Positions 19,843 to 28,342 of a stretch of 64,000 nucleotides of DNA are shown here, in pieces. This DNA comes from Erysipelotrichaceae bacterium. GTDB taxonomy: Bacteria; Bacillota_I; Bacilli_A; RFN20; CAG-826. The notes under the pieces were generated by a model. That model worked only from the letters and a program-made list of their open reading frames with translations. It was not told where the DNA came from and did not search any database. The translations under genes and the position numbers were made by a program. Every line of letters begins with the position of its first letter. Position 1 is the stretch's first letter. Location of the stretch: contig JACKCX010000005.1 of the NCBI GenBank assembly GCA_020633795.1, positions 52,626 through 116,625 on the forward strand. Reading direction: 5' to 3'.

Positions 19843-19848
19843 TAAAAT
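19843..19848 (+). promoter_or_regulatory. -10 element of the exported-protein operon
   Basis: TAAAAT lies 9 bases before the ATG. A weak -35 (TTATTT, 19821-19826) lies 16 bases upstream, next to the half-site cluster at 19742-19798. Confidence 0.45.
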
Positions 19849-19857
19849 AGAAGTGTT

Positions 19858-20760
19858 ATGAATTGTTGGAAAAAACACAAGACATTGATTATTACCACGA
19901 GCGTCTGTCTCGTTTTAACGCTAGCCGGAGGTTCTCTTGGATATTTCTTGGGGAAACGCTTTTTTGTTTCTAGTGTCGATTATAGTAATCTCGATGCCAA
20001 TTCCTTAGAGGATGATAACACTCTTGTTTATCAACAATTTAATTCTTATCAAGATCAAGGCAAAACACCAGAAGAATACATTGCTAATTTCACACCCTAT
20101 CAATTAGCCAACGCCGCTTTTTATCAAAGTGGTAAAGAAATAGATGCGAAAGTAGTTGGAGCTGGTCAAGTCATCGCTGGTGGAGCAAAGCAAAAAATAA
20201 TGAGTTATCACTTGAAAAAAGATAATGATTATTTTTTTGAATCAGTTTCAACAGGATTAGTGACTGTCGCTAAACGCTTCTATCAAAACGATGAAGTCAA
20301 ATGGTATCAAGGTAAATTGGATAAATCAGGGATTGTCGCTTGGAATGCTAGTACAGAGGTCGTTAATACTGTAGAAGATTTCACCACTTCATGGGGTAAA
20401 GATCTATCGCGCCCGACCGTCTACATTATCTCGAGTAAAACCACGCTTGACACATCAACGGTAACAAAAGATGATGATCATTTAATTATCTCGTTAGATC
20501 TCGATCCCATCTTTTCAGTCGTTCGCTATGTCAAACAAATGGTGATGATGAGTTCACTTGAAGCCGACCCTGTTTTTAACACGATTAACTTCACTCTGAC
20601 TCTCGACTCTAATTTCCGCATTGTGGAAGCCGCCGCCACGGAAAGTTACCGCGTTAAAAAGTTTGGATGGAATGATGCTACTGGCTATTTGAAAGAAACT
20701 ACTACTTATCAGGTCGATGAAGATATCCCTGATATTAATACAGGAATTGTTTATGAATGA
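19858..20760 (+). CDS. Unrecognised membrane-anchored exported protein
   Basis: I do not recognise this 300-residue protein. It has a short basic N-terminus and one hydrophobic segment (about residues 9-32) with no lipobox, so it is probably a signal-anchored protein with a large extracellular part rich in beta-type sequence, Asp, Ser and Thr. It is the first gene of a two-gene operon; the next gene starts 12 bases later. There is no Shine-Dalgarno site; a -10 TAAAAT ends 9 bases before the ATG, so the message is probably leaderless. The C-terminal region (from about residue 195) has the alternating pattern of the LolA-like modules in its neighbour. Function unknown. Confidence 0.75.
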   Translation: MNCWKKHKTLIITTSVCLVLTLAGGSLGYFLGKRFFVSSVDYSNLDANSLEDDNTLVYQQFNSYQDQGKTPEEYIANFTPYQLANAAFYQSGKEIDAKVVGAGQVIAGGAKQKIMSYHLKKDNDYFFESVSTGLVTVAKRFYQNDEVKWYQGKLDKSGIVAWNASTEVVNTVEDFTTSWGKDLSRPTVYIISSKTTLDTSTVTKDDDHLIISLDLDPIFSVVRYVKQMVMMSSLEADPVFNTINFTLTLDSNFRIVEAAATESYRVKKFGWNDATGYLKETTTYQVDEDIPDINTGIVYE

Positions 20761-20772
20761 GGAGGACATATT

Positions 20773-23697
20773 ATGAACAAAATCATTAAATTTGGAGGAA
20801 TTTACACCTTAGCGTTTTCGATCTCCTTAGCGACCGGATTTCTCATGCAGTATCGCGATAACTCAACTGTTAAAGTATCGCCCGAAACCTTAGAAACTCC
20901 TGGAGAGAGACTGATTGCTTCTCTATTAGATTACGAAGGAATGAATATTGCCGCCGAAATTCATTTTGTCACGGAGGAAAATGTTAAAATTGATGTCGAC
21001 TTAGATGGTCAAGCTCAAATTAACACTCTCGATGATATCAAGTTAAATAGTGCCGTTAATCTCAATCTTGATGGAACCAAGATTAATGCTCAACTTGGAT
21101 ATTTTTCCAATGTCATCACTCTTTCTTACAAGAATAATTATTTTAAATTAGAAAGTGATTCCTTATTTTCGTTCATTGACATGTTACCTGAATATGGTAT
21201 CAATCTTGAATTGCCATCGGAACTGCAAAACATCGATATCAATTCTATTGAGTCTCAAATTGAGAGTATTGAAGAGGCTGATAAATTGTCATCAGAAGAC
21301 GGCTATTATTACATTATTAATCTCGGTACAGTAGAGGATGTCTTTAATATCTATGTTAAAACCGATGCTGACGATCGCTTCTTAGGTTTAAGAACCGATA
21401 CCATCTTTTATAATAATATGAAGTTTTCTTTGAATGCGACTATTGACCCTGTTTCCACTAGCGAACTATCTCTTGTCGATCCTTTGACGACAGAAGATGC
21501 GAGTAAATATGAAGATTTTTCTCCTGCTTTCAAACTTTTTGATCATCTATATAATTTTCTTCAAAAGGATAGCGCCCGCGTCAATTTGTCAACTGACATC
21601 GCCATTCTCCAAGAGGATGAAAGCGTGGATAACTATCACGCGACCATCGGATTTGGTTATGCCAAAAATGCTCAGCAGTACACAGTTGATGCGACAATCA
21701 ATGAAAATAATCGCGACCACACCTTTAATTTTATCTATGATAATGACACTATTTACGCCAGTTTTCATCGCTTAAAAGTCAGCATTGAAACCGTTACCGT
21801 CTCAGATTTACTTCAATACGCAATTCAGCAAATAGGTGATGAAAAAATCAATAGCCTCATTGATACGCTCATGGCTTCGATGGAAAATGTCAGTTTGAGT
21901 GATGTAGCGGATAAAGTCTCAAACTTTGTCAGTTCTATTTCGGTTGGCGAAGAGAGTTTGACCATCACTCTTGATCCCACAGCCTTTGACATTGATATGC
22001 AGACCATTAACGCTGTCGTCAGTTGGAATACCGAAGGATTATCGAGCATTGTTTTGCAAAATATTTCTTATGGCGATTATTCAGCGGATGTCACCATTAC
22101 TTTTAGTGATTTTGTCGCCCCTTCTTATACCGCCAGTGAATATGTAGCGATTGAACCAGTCGCGGGATTAGTTGATTCTCTTCTTACCTTGTCAAAGCAA
22201 AAACAATTCCGCTTTGAATTTGACACTCTCATCGATAAAACCGACTCATCTTTGACTGATATTACCGCCGAAGGTGGATTTCAATTTGATTTAGATAATC
22301 AATTTGGTTATGGAGAGATGAATATTGTTGATAGCGACAGTTATCGTCATAATATCAAAGCGGATATGCGTTCACCTGAGGAAATTATTTTTGCTTATAA
22401 CGACACCTTAAAGGGAAAATTCAATACCACGACACTCAAAGAATTGGGTGAACTAGTCTATAACGCCATTAATGAACCAGATGATCACATGATTGAATTA
22501 TTTGGCGATTTATTAGATCAATTAACCAATTCTCCCATCGCCCAGATTATCGGAGGTGATTATGGTCTTGCCTTAAGTTACGACATCATCGACAATTTAA
22601 CGATTACTAATAATTGCTTAACCTGTACCGTTGATTTGGATATTTTAGGTTTTGATAAAACCATCTCTTTATGCGTTGATTATGAAACCGATGAAGAGAC
22701 AGGAACATCGGTGCTTAAAGATGTCAAAATTAGTGGATTATCTTTTGATGACGCCACTATCTCATTCAATATCTATGTCAAAAGTTTTGATAGTTCTTTC
22801 GACTCTACACGCCTTGATCCATATGATGAATATCTTGATTTCTCGGATATCAAGGTTCTTCTTGAATTAGGAATTAACACTTCCAAGTTTAATTACTATC
22901 ACTTCACTTCCAGTGCTTCTTTAGTCCTCAATGGTCTTTTAGGAACCGATTTAGTGACTTATGACTTACCGATGGATATCAAGATTAGAAACGATAAAGG
23001 AAATGTTAAAGTCGCTCTCGAATTCACTGACATTCCAATTAAATCTTTAATCAATCCAAACTCGGATTATTATTCGGAAAAAGACCGAACAGCTTCCATC
23101 TACTATTATGATGACACGGTTTATGTGAAGAGAACGGAGCAAGTTCGCACCAAGGCCATTCTCGGTATTGGTTATGGTGACTTCCACACTTACACGCTCA
23201 CCCGAACATGTGAGACCTCTTATTTCTTTGACAATATTCTCGATATTTTGATGTCAGATGTCTTAGGTTTAAGCGACACATATCTCAATCTCATTGAAGA
23301 TAGTACTTCTAATAGTGAAACAGCTCAAATCGAATATGAAAAACTGCTCAATGATTTTGTTTATAACGAGACAAATCATTACTTCTATTTCGATATTAAT
23401 CTCGCCGAATTAGCAAACGATGAGGCGCTTAGTCTATTCACCATCAAAATCTATAGTGATGCTACCAGCAATAGTCTGATAGGAATGGATGTCCATCTCA
23501 CCGTGTCAGTCGGCTTAAAAATCGACATTGATTTTTCCTTAAACTTTGAAGATGATAGTTCCATTGAATTGTTTACTTATGATGAAAGTGGCCAAATAAA
23601 TGGAGATATTTCCGCGACGGTTTTAACCAATCTTGATAATTATGTCGCTCTTCATTCCACTGATACTCGAAATGTTAAAAATGTTACGGTAAGCTAA
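20773..23697 (+). CDS. Large unrecognised exported protein with repeated beta-rich modules
   Basis: The 974-residue protein starts with a hydrophobic signal or anchor (about residues 5-25) and continues as an extracellular, Asp-rich, beta-strand-rich chain. I see at least three loosely similar modules (about residues 45-250, 255-465 and 470-700, with a fourth partial copy to the end). Each has a leading amphipathic helix, paired amphipathic strands, a motif like DTIYASF or DTLKGKF, a second helix region, and closing strands. The pattern resembles LolA/LppX-type lipid-carrier folds, but that is a guess from layout. No catalytic motif or C-terminal anchor was seen. AGGAGG precedes the ATG; it ends at a bidirectional terminator. 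Confidence 0.75.
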   Translation: MNKIIKFGGIYTLAFSISLATGFLMQYRDNSTVKVSPETLETPGERLIASLLDYEGMNIAAEIHFVTEENVKIDVDLDGQAQINTLDDIKLNSAVNLNLDGTKINAQLGYFSNVITLSYKNNYFKLESDSLFSFIDMLPEYGINLELPSELQNIDINSIESQIESIEEADKLSSEDGYYYIINLGTVEDVFNIYVKTDADDRFLGLRTDTIFYNNMKFSLNATIDPVSTSELSLVDPLTTEDASKYEDFSPAFKLFDHLYNFLQKDSARVNLSTDIAILQEDESVDNYHATIGFGYAKNAQQYTVDATINENNRDHTFNFIYDNDTIYASFHRLKVSIETVTVSDLLQYAIQQIGDEKINSLIDTLMASMENVSLSDVADKVSNFVSSISVGEESLTITLDPTAFDIDMQTINAVVSWNTEGLSSIVLQNISYGDYSADVTITFSDFVAPSYTASEYVAIEPVAGLVDSLLTLSKQKQFRFEFDTLIDKTDSSLTDITAEGGFQFDLDNQFGYGEMNIVDSDSYRHNIKADMRSPEEIIFAYNDTLKGKFNTTTLKELGELVYNAINEPDDHMIELFGDLLDQLTNSPIAQIIGGDYGLALSYDIIDNLTITNNCLTCTVDLDILGFDKTISLCVDYETDEETGTSVLKDVKISGLSFDDATISFNIYVKSFDSSFDSTRLDPYDEYLDFSDIKVLLELGINTSKFNYYHFTSSASLVLNGLLGTDLVTYDLPMDIKIRNDKGNVKVALEFTDIPIKSLINPNSDYYSEKDRTASIYYYDDTVYVKRTEQVRTKAILGIGYGDFHTYTLTRTCETSYFFDNILDILMSDVLGLSDTYLNLIEDSTSNSETAQIEYEKLLNDFVYNETNHYFYFDINLAELANDEALSLFTIKIYSDATSNSLIGMDVHLTVSVGLKIDIDFSLNFEDDSSIELFTYDESGQINGDISATVLTNLDNYVALHSTDTRNVKNVTVS

Positions 23698-23718
23698 AAT
23701 ATTAATTTGCTAAAATAA

Positions 23719-23750
23719 AAAATCTCCTAACATCTTTGCTAGGAGATTTT
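23719..23750. terminator. Bidirectional terminator
   Basis: AAAATCTCCTA (23719-23729) pairs with TAGGAGATTTT (23740-23750), with T-rich flanks on both strands. It ends the exported-protein operon and, from the other side, nusG. Confidence 0.88.
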
Positions 23751-23767
23751 CTTTTAAAAATTATTGA

Positions 23768-24382
23768 TTAGACCTTCTCAATTTCAGAGAATTCCACTTC
23801 TACTTTGGTCGAACGGCCGAAGAAGATGGTTTCTAATTCGACAGCGCCGCTTTCACGGTTGATAGAAACGATATTGCCTTCCGTTCCTTCGAGAGCGCCA
23901 TGAATAACTTTCACGAGATCGCCAATATTGTAACGATCATACATGGATTCATCAATCATGCCCATTCTCTTCAAGACTGGTTCAATTTGTTCACGAGGAA
24001 CAGGAAATGGTTTAGTACCTTTACCAGAAGATCCAACAAATCCCGTAACACCGGGAGTATTACGAACCACATACCAGGCATAGTCAGTCATGATCATTTC
24101 CACAAAGACATAGCCGGGATAGAGGTTTTTCATTCTCATTTTGCCAGTAGGTTGGCCATCTTTCATCACAGGGACTTCGTGTTCGGCGACGATGATACGG
24201 AAAATTAATTCCTGTAAACCCATCGATTCAACACGACGCGTAAGATTATCCGCCACTTTTCGTTCATGTGTCGAATAAGTATTGACGACATACCAGGCTT
24301 TCTCGCCTAGTTTAACTTGTTTGTTTTCGCCTTCATCGACATCAGTCGTCGTATCGGTAAAAGCCGTAATTTCATCAGCCAT
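23768..24382 (-). CDS. nusG: Transcription antitermination factor NusG
   Basis: NusG binds the RNA polymerase clamp and affects pausing, and can link polymerase to the ribosome. The 204-residue protein has the NGN domain (AWYVVNTYSTHERKVADNL onwards) and a C-terminal KOW domain (about residues 150-200; VIHGALEGTEGNIVSIN). An acidic N-terminal tail of about 25 residues precedes the NGN domain. The ATG overlaps the secE stop by one base (TAATG), which indicates translational coupling. In most Firmicutes nusG lies next to rplK; here about 7 kb of plus-strand genes separate them. Confidence 0.96.
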   Translation of the reverse strand: MADEITAFTDTTTDVDEGENKQVKLGEKAWYVVNTYSTHERKVADNLTRRVESMGLQELIFRIIVAEHEVPVMKDGQPTGKMRMKNLYPGYVFVEMIMTDYAWYVVRNTPGVTGFVGSSGKGTKPFPVPREQIEPVLKRMGMIDESMYDRYNIGDLVKVIHGALEGTEGNIVSINRESGAVELETIFFGRSTKVEVEFSEIEKV

Positions 24383-24591
24383 TATGCAGCTCCTCCACCT
24401 AGAGAACTAAAAGCATCCTTTAAAATATCGATTAAACGAGCTCCGGCCGCATCTTCAGCTAAAAGAAACAATGATGCGACAATCGTAATTATCACCACGA
24501 CCACAATCGCGGGTAATAATTCATCACGCTTGGGCCAACGGACACGTTTGCCTTCTTTGACAACGCCTTTGGCATAAGATTTTAATCCCAT
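24382..24591 (-). CDS. secE: Preprotein translocase subunit SecE
   Basis: SecE is the small essential clamp of the SecYEG channel. The start is placed at the ATG at 24591, 7 bases after GAGGAGG; the frame runs further upstream but would overlap rpmG. This gives 69 residues with the conserved EGKRVRWPKRDEL segment (about residues 12-24) before one transmembrane helix (about 28-50), and an unusual Gly/Ala-rich C-terminus. It lies in the conserved order rpmG-secE-nusG. Confidence 0.93.
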   Translation of the reverse strand: MGLKSYAKGVVKEGKRVRWPKRDELLPAIVVVVIITIVASLFLLAEDAAGARLIDILKDAFSSLGGGAA

Positions 24592-24604
24592 AAAAGAACC
24601 TCCT

Positions 24605-24751
24605 CTATTTACTAATCTTGTGGATCGTGTATTTTCCACAATGCGGGCAAAACTTTCTCATCTGGAGTTTGGTGTCTCCATCTTTTTTGATGGTGACAGT
24701 GTAGTTTCGCGATAGACACTCTTCGCAAATCAAAAGAACTTTTTCTCTCAT
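24605..24751 (-). CDS. rpmG: 50S ribosomal protein L33
   Basis: The 48-residue product starts MREKVLLICEECLSRNY and carries two Cys pairs (CEEC near residue 9 and CPHC near residue 35), i.e. the zinc-binding C+ form of L33. The stop lies directly before the secE ribosome-binding site. ATG at 24751 follows TAGGG. It is first in rpmG-secE-nusG, as in many Firmicutes. Zinc-binding L33 is often replaced under zinc limitation by a C- paralog; none is in this window. Confidence 0.93.
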   Translation of the reverse strand: MREKVLLICEECLSRNYTVTIKKDGDTKLQMRKFCPHCGKYTIHKISK

Positions 24752-24781
24752 TTCCCTACCCTATCCTAAGTTTGCTTTACT

Positions 24782-24810
24782 AATGTACCACACCTGTTTT
24801 TTGTTGTAAA
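24782..24810 (-). promoter_or_regulatory. Promoter of rpmG-secE-nusG
   Basis: -35 TTTACA (24805-24810), 17-base spacer, -10 TACATT (24782-24787), then a leader of about 25 bases. Confidence 0.5.
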
Positions 24811-24865
24811 TATTTTATTATTAAAATACCATGCGAATCGGAAGAATAAAAAATTTGCTTTTTCG

Positions 24866-25615
24866 TTATTCAATAATTTTCTTATCCTTAAGATAGTAGA
24901 AAACCATGATAAAGGTCATGCCCCCAACAGCGATAATGAGAATGAAAGAGATCATCGTGCTAGAAGAGACTTCTCGCGTTTCTGTAATCGCATTTGCCGA
25001 ACCAGAAAAATGGCTTTTTAAAAAGGAAAGTGAATCAGCAATAGTTGCTCCGCTTAGATCTTCATAGGCATTGACGACAGTTTTGTCTTCTTCAGATAAA
25101 TTTTCATATAAAGAGATGATTTCATCATATTTAGTTTTACTAATATCGCACACATTGCTCGTTTCTAAGGGTCGCACATCCCGATTCCATAAGCGAATAA
25201 AGCCTTCGTCGCACGCTTCAAATGTAACGCGATAATTGGTTGAATAATCAAGCGCTTGCCATTCTAACTCGGTACCAGTGTAATAAATATCCGTAAAATT
25301 TTGATGATTATTTGGATCGCTAAAAATATCAGTTGGCATGATCGTGACACAATAAGAAATCATCAGCGATTGTAGTTGAGAGCATGATTCAAAAGCTCCT
25401 TCAGCAATTTCGTCGATAATTTGACCATCGTCATAATAGATGCGAATTTGAGAAAGAGAAGAATCATTAACTCCAATTACTTTATAGTGATTGTTTTCTT
25501 TAACTTCCAAATTTAAATCAGCATTCGTCGATAAAGATGAACGCGGAGAAAGAGAATGATTGCCAATCATTAATGAGAGTGAGCAAAAAAAGGCAAAGAT
25601 GAGATTTTTTATCAT
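24866..25615 (-). CDS. BspA-like leucine-rich-repeat membrane protein
   Basis: The start is the ATG at 25615, which overlaps the upstream stop as ATGA. The 249-residue product has an N-terminal signal (about residues 1-20), a single BspA-type LRR unit (around IAEGAFESCSQLQSL and the motif TDIYYTGTELEWQ, about residues 70-125), a segment with WNRDVRPL and a Cys near residue 128, then a helical region and a C-terminal membrane helix (about residues 218-241). BspA-type repeats are found in surface adhesins of gut and oral bacteria. One repeat is very few for the family, so it may be a decayed or minimal member. Function is inferred. Confidence 0.75.
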   Translation of the reverse strand: MIKNLIFAFFCSLSLMIGNHSLSPRSSLSTNADLNLEVKENNHYKVIGVNDSSLSQIRIYYDDGQIIDEIAEGAFESCSQLQSLMISYCVTIMPTDIFSDPNNHQNFTDIYYTGTELEWQALDYSTNYRVTFEACDEGFIRLWNRDVRPLETSNVCDISKTKYDEIISLYENLSEEDKTVVNAYEDLSGATIADSLSFLKSHFSGSANAITETREVSSSTMISFILIIAVGGMTFIMVFYYLKDKKIIE

Positions 25616-25836
25616 GTTAATGGGCCACCAAAAGCAAAAATGATAATGGCGCAAATAACAATTAATACGACGAGAACACCTGAGATAATTAAGCCAAGCC
25701 AAGGAAATGAATAGCCTTCTTTTTCTTCTTTAGGAAGCGAATCAAGAGGAATAAAACTCGTCTCATCGGGAGTGCCATCCTTTAGATTTTCTTGTAAGCC
25801 AATCGGAGCGTTAACTTGTTTTTTATCTTTTTTCAT
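25612..25836 (-). CDS. Small single-pass membrane protein
   Basis: I do not recognise this 74-residue protein. It is charged and Lys-rich at the N-terminus, with an acidic middle, and has one hydrophobic helix (about residues 47-70) at the C-terminus ending FGGPLT, a tail-anchored layout. Its stop overlaps the ATG of the LRR protein (ATGA), so the two are likely coupled and may act together. TATAAT (25846-25851) ends 9 bases before the ATG, so the message would have little or no leader. Confidence 0.65.
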   Translation of the reverse strand: MKKDKKQVNAPIGLQENLKDGTPDETSFIPLDSLPKEEKEGYSFPWLGLIISGVLVVLIVICAIIIFAFGGPLT

Positions 25837-25845
25837 ATCTTACCT

Positions 25846-25851
25846 ATTATA
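25846..25851 (-). promoter_or_regulatory. -10 element 9 bases before a start codon
   Basis: TATAAT on the minus strand, 9 bases before the ATG at 25836. No good -35 was seen. It lies just after the folT stop. Confidence 0.5.
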
Positions 25852-25857
25852 CTAGCA

Positions 25858-26658
25858 TTAATCTTCACTTTTTTTCAAAAAATGTTTTGACATAACACGG
25901 ATTAAAATCGTTATGACAATCGTGTTGAGAGGCACATTGATAAACATGACGATAATCTGGCAGAAAAGAATAACCCAAAATGTTTGAAATCCAAATGCGA
26001 CCGCCTTCATCAAAGAGCCAAAGATCACCATGACAAATAATTCTAAGACAAGAAGCGAAAAAGAGGTTTGAATTGGATAAAGAGGGAGATCAGCATTTCT
26101 TTTCGAAACCCGTTTATCATAGCAAATAATAAAAACTAATAAAGCCGCGAAAAGCACAATCATCACTCCTGGAATTAAAAGTCTAATTAATAAATTAATT
26201 GTGTATACGCTCTGATAGAGAGTTAATGTATTGTTAAGCCATAAAACCAAAGTGACCGTTAAAATACAAAGCGTCATAAACGAAATAATCATAATAAGGG
26301 AGATTTTTTTGTTATGGACTCTTTTGAAAAGAGAGAAAAGAAAATAAGGCAAAAATCCTAAAACAGCATAGATAAGCGTGATGGTTGGAAAGAAAGAATA
26401 GTTGCGTGGGTCAAAGAGCAAATAGCCTAAAACATCAGAGCCAATTCCCACTAAAAGCCCATACCATGGTCCCAATAATATCGAGGCGAAGATAATGATG
26501 GCGGGACCGCCAAGAGAAATGCGCAAAAAGGGAACAATTGGGATATAGTTAACTGCTAATACTTTTTGCAAAATAATCGTCACAGCCATAAAAAGACCGG
26601 CTAAACAAATCTTAGAAACAGGAGAAAGATTATTACGGACAAAGAAAGATTTCATCAT
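25858..26658 (-). CDS. folT: ECF transporter S component, probably folate (FolT-like)
   Basis: The 266-residue polytopic protein has about six membrane segments and the S-component features of the folate family: the ALxxA-type N-terminal helix (GLFMAVTIILQKVLAVNYI) and the segment GGPAIIIFASILLGPWYGLLVGIGSDVLGYLL, typical of FolT and relatives. S components bind a vitamin and work with a shared EcfA-EcfA'-EcfT module, which is not in this window. It overlaps folC by 4 bases (ATGA), which supports folate as substrate. The C-terminal half is less typical and the substrate is inferred. Confidence 0.8.
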   Translation of the reverse strand: MMKSFFVRNNLSPVSKICLAGLFMAVTIILQKVLAVNYIPIVPFLRISLGGPAIIIFASILLGPWYGLLVGIGSDVLGYLLFDPRNYSFFPTITLIYAVLGFLPYFLFSLFKRVHNKKISLIMIISFMTLCILTVTLVLWLNNTLTLYQSVYTINLLIRLLIPGVMIVLFAALLVFIICYDKRVSKRNADLPLYPIQTSFSLLVLELFVMVIFGSLMKAVAFGFQTFWVILFCQIIVMFINVPLNTIVITILIRVMSKHFLKKSED

Positions 26659-27878
26659 AATTGACCATCCTTAAACTGACGACGAACTAGACCAGCAAAA
26701 GCCAGTGAACCTGTAATTAAAATAACATCGTCTGGATATTCATCCATCAAATTTTTGATTAATTCTTGATAATCATCAACAAATTCATATTCATCCGCAA
26801 ACAAAAAATAGTCATCCTTATCACGAGCACGAGGGTGATCAAAAGTCGTCAAAATCACTTCGCCAATTTGTCCGATATAATTCAGCATTTGCGGGTAATT
26901 TTTATCTTTAAAACAAGCAAAAACAATATGAATGGGCCGAGAATTAGCGACTTTTTCCATCGAAATCATAAGATTTTCCATCGCTTCAGGATTATGAGCT
27001 CCATCGACGATGACTAAAGGAGTAAAAGAAACAACTTCCATGCGAGCGGGAATAATTATGTCATATAAACCATCTGCGATGGCCTCTTCACTAACCGAAA
27101 ATTGATGGCTTAGGAGAATGATGGCTTCTAGAGCAAGACAAGCATCATCTACGCTATATTGAGCGATGGATTGAATCTTTAAATTTCGGTATGTCAAATA
27201 GTCAAAAGAATATCCACTTTCCGCATATAAAACATTATTGGGAATGGAGACCGTATGAACGAGACTCTTTTTATATTGAGCTTCGCGAGAAATAACTTCG
27301 ACGACATCATCGCTTAAATCACCAATTAAGACAGGTATTTCTTCTTTGATGATGCCGGCTTTTTGTTCCGCCACTTCGGTAATAGAACGACCTAAATACT
27401 CGGTGTGTTCAAGACTTACGGAAGTGATAATTGAAAGAATGGGAGTAAAAATATTAGTGGCGTCAATAAGACCACCCATGCCGCATTCAATAATAGCGAG
27501 ATCGCATTTTTCTCTTTGAAAATATGATAGAGCGATAAAAGTCTCAATTTCGAAAGCGGATAGATCAAATTTAATAATTGCCGCGCGAGCATTTTCCATA
27601 ATGTCGAGCAATGCTTGGTCAGAAATTATTTCTTCATTAATTGAAATCATCTCATTAATGCTCTGAAGACCAGGGGAAGTAAATAAACCAACTTTATATC
27701 CAGCTTGACGATAGATTGAGGCGATATAGCAAGCTGTTGACCCTTTTCCATTTGTTCCCGCAATGTGAATAGAGGGAATAGAGTAAGAGAAAGCGATCTT
27801 TTTTAAAAAGAGATCAAAATTATCACGCTGATAATCACCGATATCTCGAGTTGCAATAACTGAATCAAAATTTTTCAT
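26655..27878 (-). CDS. folC: Folylpolyglutamate synthase / dihydrofolate synthase
   Basis: FolC adds glutamate to folates (and, in some, to dihydropteroate) using ATP, which keeps folate in the cell. The start is taken at the ATG at 27878, five bases after the smpB stop. The 407-residue protein has the P-loop GTNGKGST (residues 41-48) and the second mur-ligase-type motif (VIDGAHNPEA, about residue 290). No other folate genes are here, so it most likely conjugates imported folate together with the adjacent FolT-like transporter. Confidence 0.93.
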   Translation of the reverse strand: MKNFDSVIATRDIGDYQRDNFDLFLKKIAFSYSIPSIHIAGTNGKGSTACYIASIYRQAGYKVGLFTSPGLQSINEMISINEEIISDQALLDIMENARAAIIKFDLSAFEIETFIALSYFQREKCDLAIIECGMGGLIDATNIFTPILSIITSVSLEHTEYLGRSITEVAEQKAGIIKEEIPVLIGDLSDDVVEVISREAQYKKSLVHTVSIPNNVLYAESGYSFDYLTYRNLKIQSIAQYSVDDACLALEAIILLSHQFSVSEEAIADGLYDIIIPARMEVVSFTPLVIVDGAHNPEAMENLMISMEKVANSRPIHIVFACFKDKNYPQMLNYIGQIGEVILTTFDHPRARDKDDYFLFADEYEFVDDYQELIKNLMDEYPDDVILITGSLAFAGLVRRQFKDGQL

Positions 27879-27882
27879 ACAT

Positions 27883-28341
27883 TTAATCACTCTCACCCAT
27901 CTCGCGCTTTAAATCGCGCTGTTTGATTGTCTCACGTTTATCGTAAAGTTTTTTTCCTTTAGCTAAAGCAATTTCAACTTTGGCCTTTCCATTGCGGAAA
28001 TAAACGCGCGTAGGAACGATGGTGTATCCTCCCTTTTTCATCTGATTGGAAAACCAATTTATCTCTCGCTTATGGAGCAATAATTTTCTTGTTCTCAATG
28101 GATCGTGATTAAAGATATTGCCATGCTCATAAGGATTGATATGCATGTTGACGATTTCAATCTCTCCGTTGCGCACTAAAACATAAGCATCATTAATTGA
28201 GCAGTTATTAGCACGTAAAGATTTGATCTCAGTTCCTAATAAAACAATTCCGCATTCCGTAAAATCGCTTAAGAAATAGTTAAAATGAGCTTTGCGATTG
28301 GAAGCGATTATTTTGAGGTTGCTAGTCGATGTTTTTTTCAT
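27883..28341 (-). CDS. smpB: SsrA-binding protein SmpB
   Basis: SmpB binds tmRNA and brings it to stalled ribosomes for trans-translation. The start is the ATG at 28341 with GGAGAA 8 bases upstream; the frame is open further upstream but overlaps the preceding gene. The 152-residue product has the family features: LLGTEIKSLR near residue 35, the HINPYEHGN loop, and a basic C-terminal tail ending in the KRE...KREMGESD helix that enters the decoding centre. It sits between an O-antigen-ligase-like gene and folC, all co-directional with short spacing. Confidence 0.96.
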   Translation of the reverse strand: MKKTSTSNLKIIASNRKAHFNYFLSDFTECGIVLLGTEIKSLRANNCSINDAYVLVRNGEIEIVNMHINPYEHGNIFNHDPLRTRKLLLHKREINWFSNQMKKGGYTIVPTRVYFRNGKAKVEIALAKGKKLYDKRETIKQRDLKREMGESD

Positions 28342-28342
28342 T

